This document shows, piece by piece, positions 62,107 through 64,000 of a stretch of 64,000 nucleotides of DNA. The notes under the pieces were generated by a model. The model saw only the letters and a list, made by a program, of their open reading frames with translations. It had not been told where the DNA came from and made no database searches. Origin of the DNA: Rivularia sp. MS3 (GTDB taxonomy: Bacteria > Cyanobacteriota > Cyanobacteriia > Cyanobacteriales > Nostocaceae); the NCBI GenBank assembly GCA_019192545.1, contig JAHCMI010000040.1:17970-81969 (forward strand), in the 5' to 3' direction. Numbering within the stretch: position 1 is the first letter of the stretch; every line of letters starts with the position of its first letter. A program made the position numbers and the translations under genes.

Positions 62107-64000
62107 AAACAACATTTACTCCCTGGGTGGAACTGTCCAAGCTAGTAAAGGAATTTACATTCGGCGGCAAGCAGATGAGAAGTTGCTGGAGTTGTGTAAG
62201 CAAGGAGAATTTTCCTATATTCTGACTTCTCGGCAGATGGGTAAGTCTAGCTTGATGATTAATACTGCATCTGAGTTGAAGCAAGCAGATATCAAGTCAG
62301 TGATTATTGACTTGCCGAAAATTGGTACTAATTTGAGTTTAGAACAGTGGTATCTGGGTTTATTGATAGAAATTGAAGAACAATTAAATTTGGATACCGA
62401 TGTTGAGGAATGGTGGGAAGAAAATCAGAAGTTGGGTGTTACTCAAAGGTTAACTAAGTTTTTTCAACATGTATTGCTGGAGGAAGTCGCATCATCTGTA
62501 GTTGTGTTTGTAGATGAAATTGATACTACTCTCAGTTTAGATTTTACCGATGACTTTTTTGCGGCGATTCGATACTTGTATGTAGCTCGCGCTCAGTATG
62601 CACAATTTGAGCGGCTTTCCTTTGTGTTGATTGGGGTAGCAACACCGGGGGACTTGATTCGCAATTCGACGAGAACGCCTTTCAATATCGGACAAAGATT
62701 AGATGTCACTGATTTTACTCTAGAAGAAGCAATGCCTCTAGCTGAGGGTTTGGGATTGGCAAGTCAGCCAGCAAGGGAATTATTAACAGGGGTACTGGAA
62801 TGGACTGGCGGACATCCGTATTTAACCCAACGTTTATGTAGTATTATTAGCGAGCAAGGCGAAGATAATTGGTCGAATGCTGCCTTAGAGCAGGTGGTAA
62901 CTAGTAATTTTTTGGGAGCAATGAGCAAGCAAGATAATAACTTGCAGTTTGTCCGGGATATGCTCACCAGACGCGCACCCAATCAAGAGCAAGTATTAAC
63001 TGTATACCGAGAAATTAGTTTGGGTAGTCATCCCGTTGTGGATGAAGAAAAGTCAACGATTAAATCACACCTGAAATTATCCGGGGTAGTGCGGCGACAA
63101 GATGATGCTTTAGTAGTACGTAACCGCATTTACCAACAAGTTTTTGATGTAGATTGGGTAGAAAATAAATTAGCTCAACAGCGTCCCTACTCCCAGGCTT
63201 TGATGGCTTGGTTGAAAACACAAAAAAAAGATGAATCGCGGCTGTTGCGAGGACAAGCTTTGCAAGATGCTTTGGTTTGGGCAAAAGATAAAAGCTTAGG
63301 GGATGCGGATTATCAATTTTTAACTGCTAGCCAGGAATTGGACAAGCAAGAAATTCAATTCGCTTTAGCAGAAACGGAGAAAAGAGCAAAGCAGATTGTC
63401 TTTGATGCAGAAAAGAAAGCCAAGCGCACCAGTCGTATTGGTTTAGGTATTCTGTCAGCAGCAATTGTCGGGGCGATTGGAGCGGGTTGGTATGCTCAAA
63501 AATTAATCTTCAATGCCGAAAAAGCCACTCAACTAGGACAAAAAGCTAATAATGCACTGCAAGTATTTGATATTAACCAAATAGGTGAATTAGTTTCAGC
63601 AATGGAGGCTGGGCAAGGTTTACAAAATTTGGTTGGGAAAGGTCGTTTCGTCGAACATTATCCAGTTACCAGTCCCCTTAAAGTTTTAAAGGAGATGCTC
63701 TATGATATCAAGGAGCGCAATCGACTCAAAGGGGTTGGGCAACCTATATTTAGCCCCGACAGCAAACGTATTCTCACCATATCTAGAGATAATACCACCC
63801 GGATTTGGGATATATCTGGCAAGGAATTAGCTGTTCTCAAAGGGCATACATCCGGTGTCAGCAGCGCCAGATTTAGTGCCGACGGCAAACGTATTCTCAC
63901 CGCTTCAGAAGACAAAACCGCCCGGATTTGGGATATATCCGGCAAGGAATTAACTGTTCTCAAAGGGCATACATCCGGTGTCAGCAGCGCCAGATTTAGC
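62099..64000 (+). CDS. AAA_35-type ATPase with WD40 repeats, truncated by window end
   Basis: The frame is open from the ATG at 62099 to the last base (634 codons, no stop). It parallels the gene at 52050-55997: SLGGTVQASKGIYIRRQADE, TSRQMGKSSLM, VVVFVDEIDTTL, LIGVATPGDLI, WTGGHPYLTQRLC. It then has an extra segment LRGQALQDALVWAKDKSLG, a membrane segment near 455-475 (IGLGILSAAIVGAIGAGWYA) and at least two WD40 units with a 123-bp period (GKRILTASEDKTARIWDISG). Co-translated with the CHAT-TIR-AAA gene. The 3' end is outside the window. Confidence 0.9.
   Translation, partial: MNKNNIYSLGGTVQASKGIYIRRQADEKLLELCKQGEFSYILTSRQMGKSSLMINTASELKQADIKSVIIDLPKIGTNLSLEQWYLGLLIEIEEQLNLDTDVEEWWEENQKLGVTQRLTKFFQHVLLEEVASSVVVFVDEIDTTLSLDFTDDFFAAIRYLYVARAQYAQFERLSFVLIGVATPGDLIRNSTRTPFNIGQRLDVTDFTLEEAMPLAEGLGLASQPARELLTGVLEWTGGHPYLTQRLCSIISEQGEDNWSNAALEQVVTSNFLGAMSKQDNNLQFVRDMLTRRAPNQEQVLTVYREISLGSHPVVDEEKSTIKSHLKLSGVVRRQDDALVVRNRIYQQVFDVDWVENKLAQQRPYSQALMAWLKTQKKDESRLLRGQALQDALVWAKDKSLGDADYQFLTASQELDKQEIQFALAETEKRAKQIVFDAEKKAKRTSRIGLGILSAAIVGAIGAGWYAQKLIFNAEKATQLGQKANNALQVFDINQIGELVSAMEAGQGLQNLVGKGRFVEHYPVTSPLKVLKEMLYDIKERNRLKGVGQPIFSPDSKRILTISRDNTTRIWDISGKELAVLKGHTSGVSSARFSADGKRILTASEDKTARIWDISGKELTVLKGHTSGVSSARFS

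Overview
The window reads as DNA of a filamentous, probably heterocyst-forming cyanobacterium. It is AT-rich, carries the HIP1 octamer (GCGATCGC) at about a dozen places, is full of short tandem repeat arrays of the cyanobacterial kind, and holds xisH/xisI, CHAT, AAA_35 and WD40 families typical of that group. No rRNA, ribosomal protein or housekeeping metabolic gene is present. The genes are those of a large conjugative plasmid, or of an integrative and conjugative element, with a dense conflict/defence cargo.

Region 1 (1-14.6 kb): the 3' part of a large unknown gene, an AntA-type antirepressor, a NarL/LuxR response regulator, and a minus-strand operon with a ParM-like actin, a ParA/MobD-like ATPase and unknown partners (partition or transfer). 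A plus-strand MobC-like/relaxase pair follows. Then comes a minus-strand replication operon: an O-like initiator, DnaB and an adenine methyltransferase. Five 20-bp iterons lie inside the initiator gene, an arrangement like phage lambda O.

Region 2 (14.6-34.7 kb): the conjugation machinery, nearly all on the minus strand. In transcription order it runs unknown - pilin-like - VirB3/TraL-like - VirB4/TraC ATPase - VirB5-position protein - VirB6 - VirB8 - VirB10 - VirB9-like - (accessory genes) - secreted protein - VirD4 coupling protein. The order itself supports the weaker assignments. A two-gene insert is bounded by 62-bp direct repeats at 21.7 and 23.0 kb.

Region 3 (34.9-42.6 kb): an excisionase-like HTH gene, a first CHAT-AAA / AAA_35 pair, and a tyrosine recombinase beside the 3' half of a tRNA-Phe gene. 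Arm-like repeats lie on both sides of that half tRNA, so the site looks like an attP.

Region 4 (42.7-49.4 kb): a patchwork of mobile addiction modules and their remains: TacA/TacT, KilA-N, XRE, xisH/xisI, degenerate antitoxins and duplicated fragments.

Region 5 (49.4-64 kb): the most striking part. Two near-identical bicistrons, each a CHAT-TIR-AAA gene translationally coupled (8-bp ATGA-type overlap) to an AAA_35-WD40 gene, are arranged divergently around an LCAT-like lipase. A CHAT-STAND-pentapeptide protein lies next to them. With the pair at 36-41 kb this makes four CHAT (caspase-like) loci. It looks like a multi-effector protease / NADase / lipase conflict system with hypervariable WD40 sensors. 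The last gene, cut by the window end, has no stop codon in the window but is clearly real.
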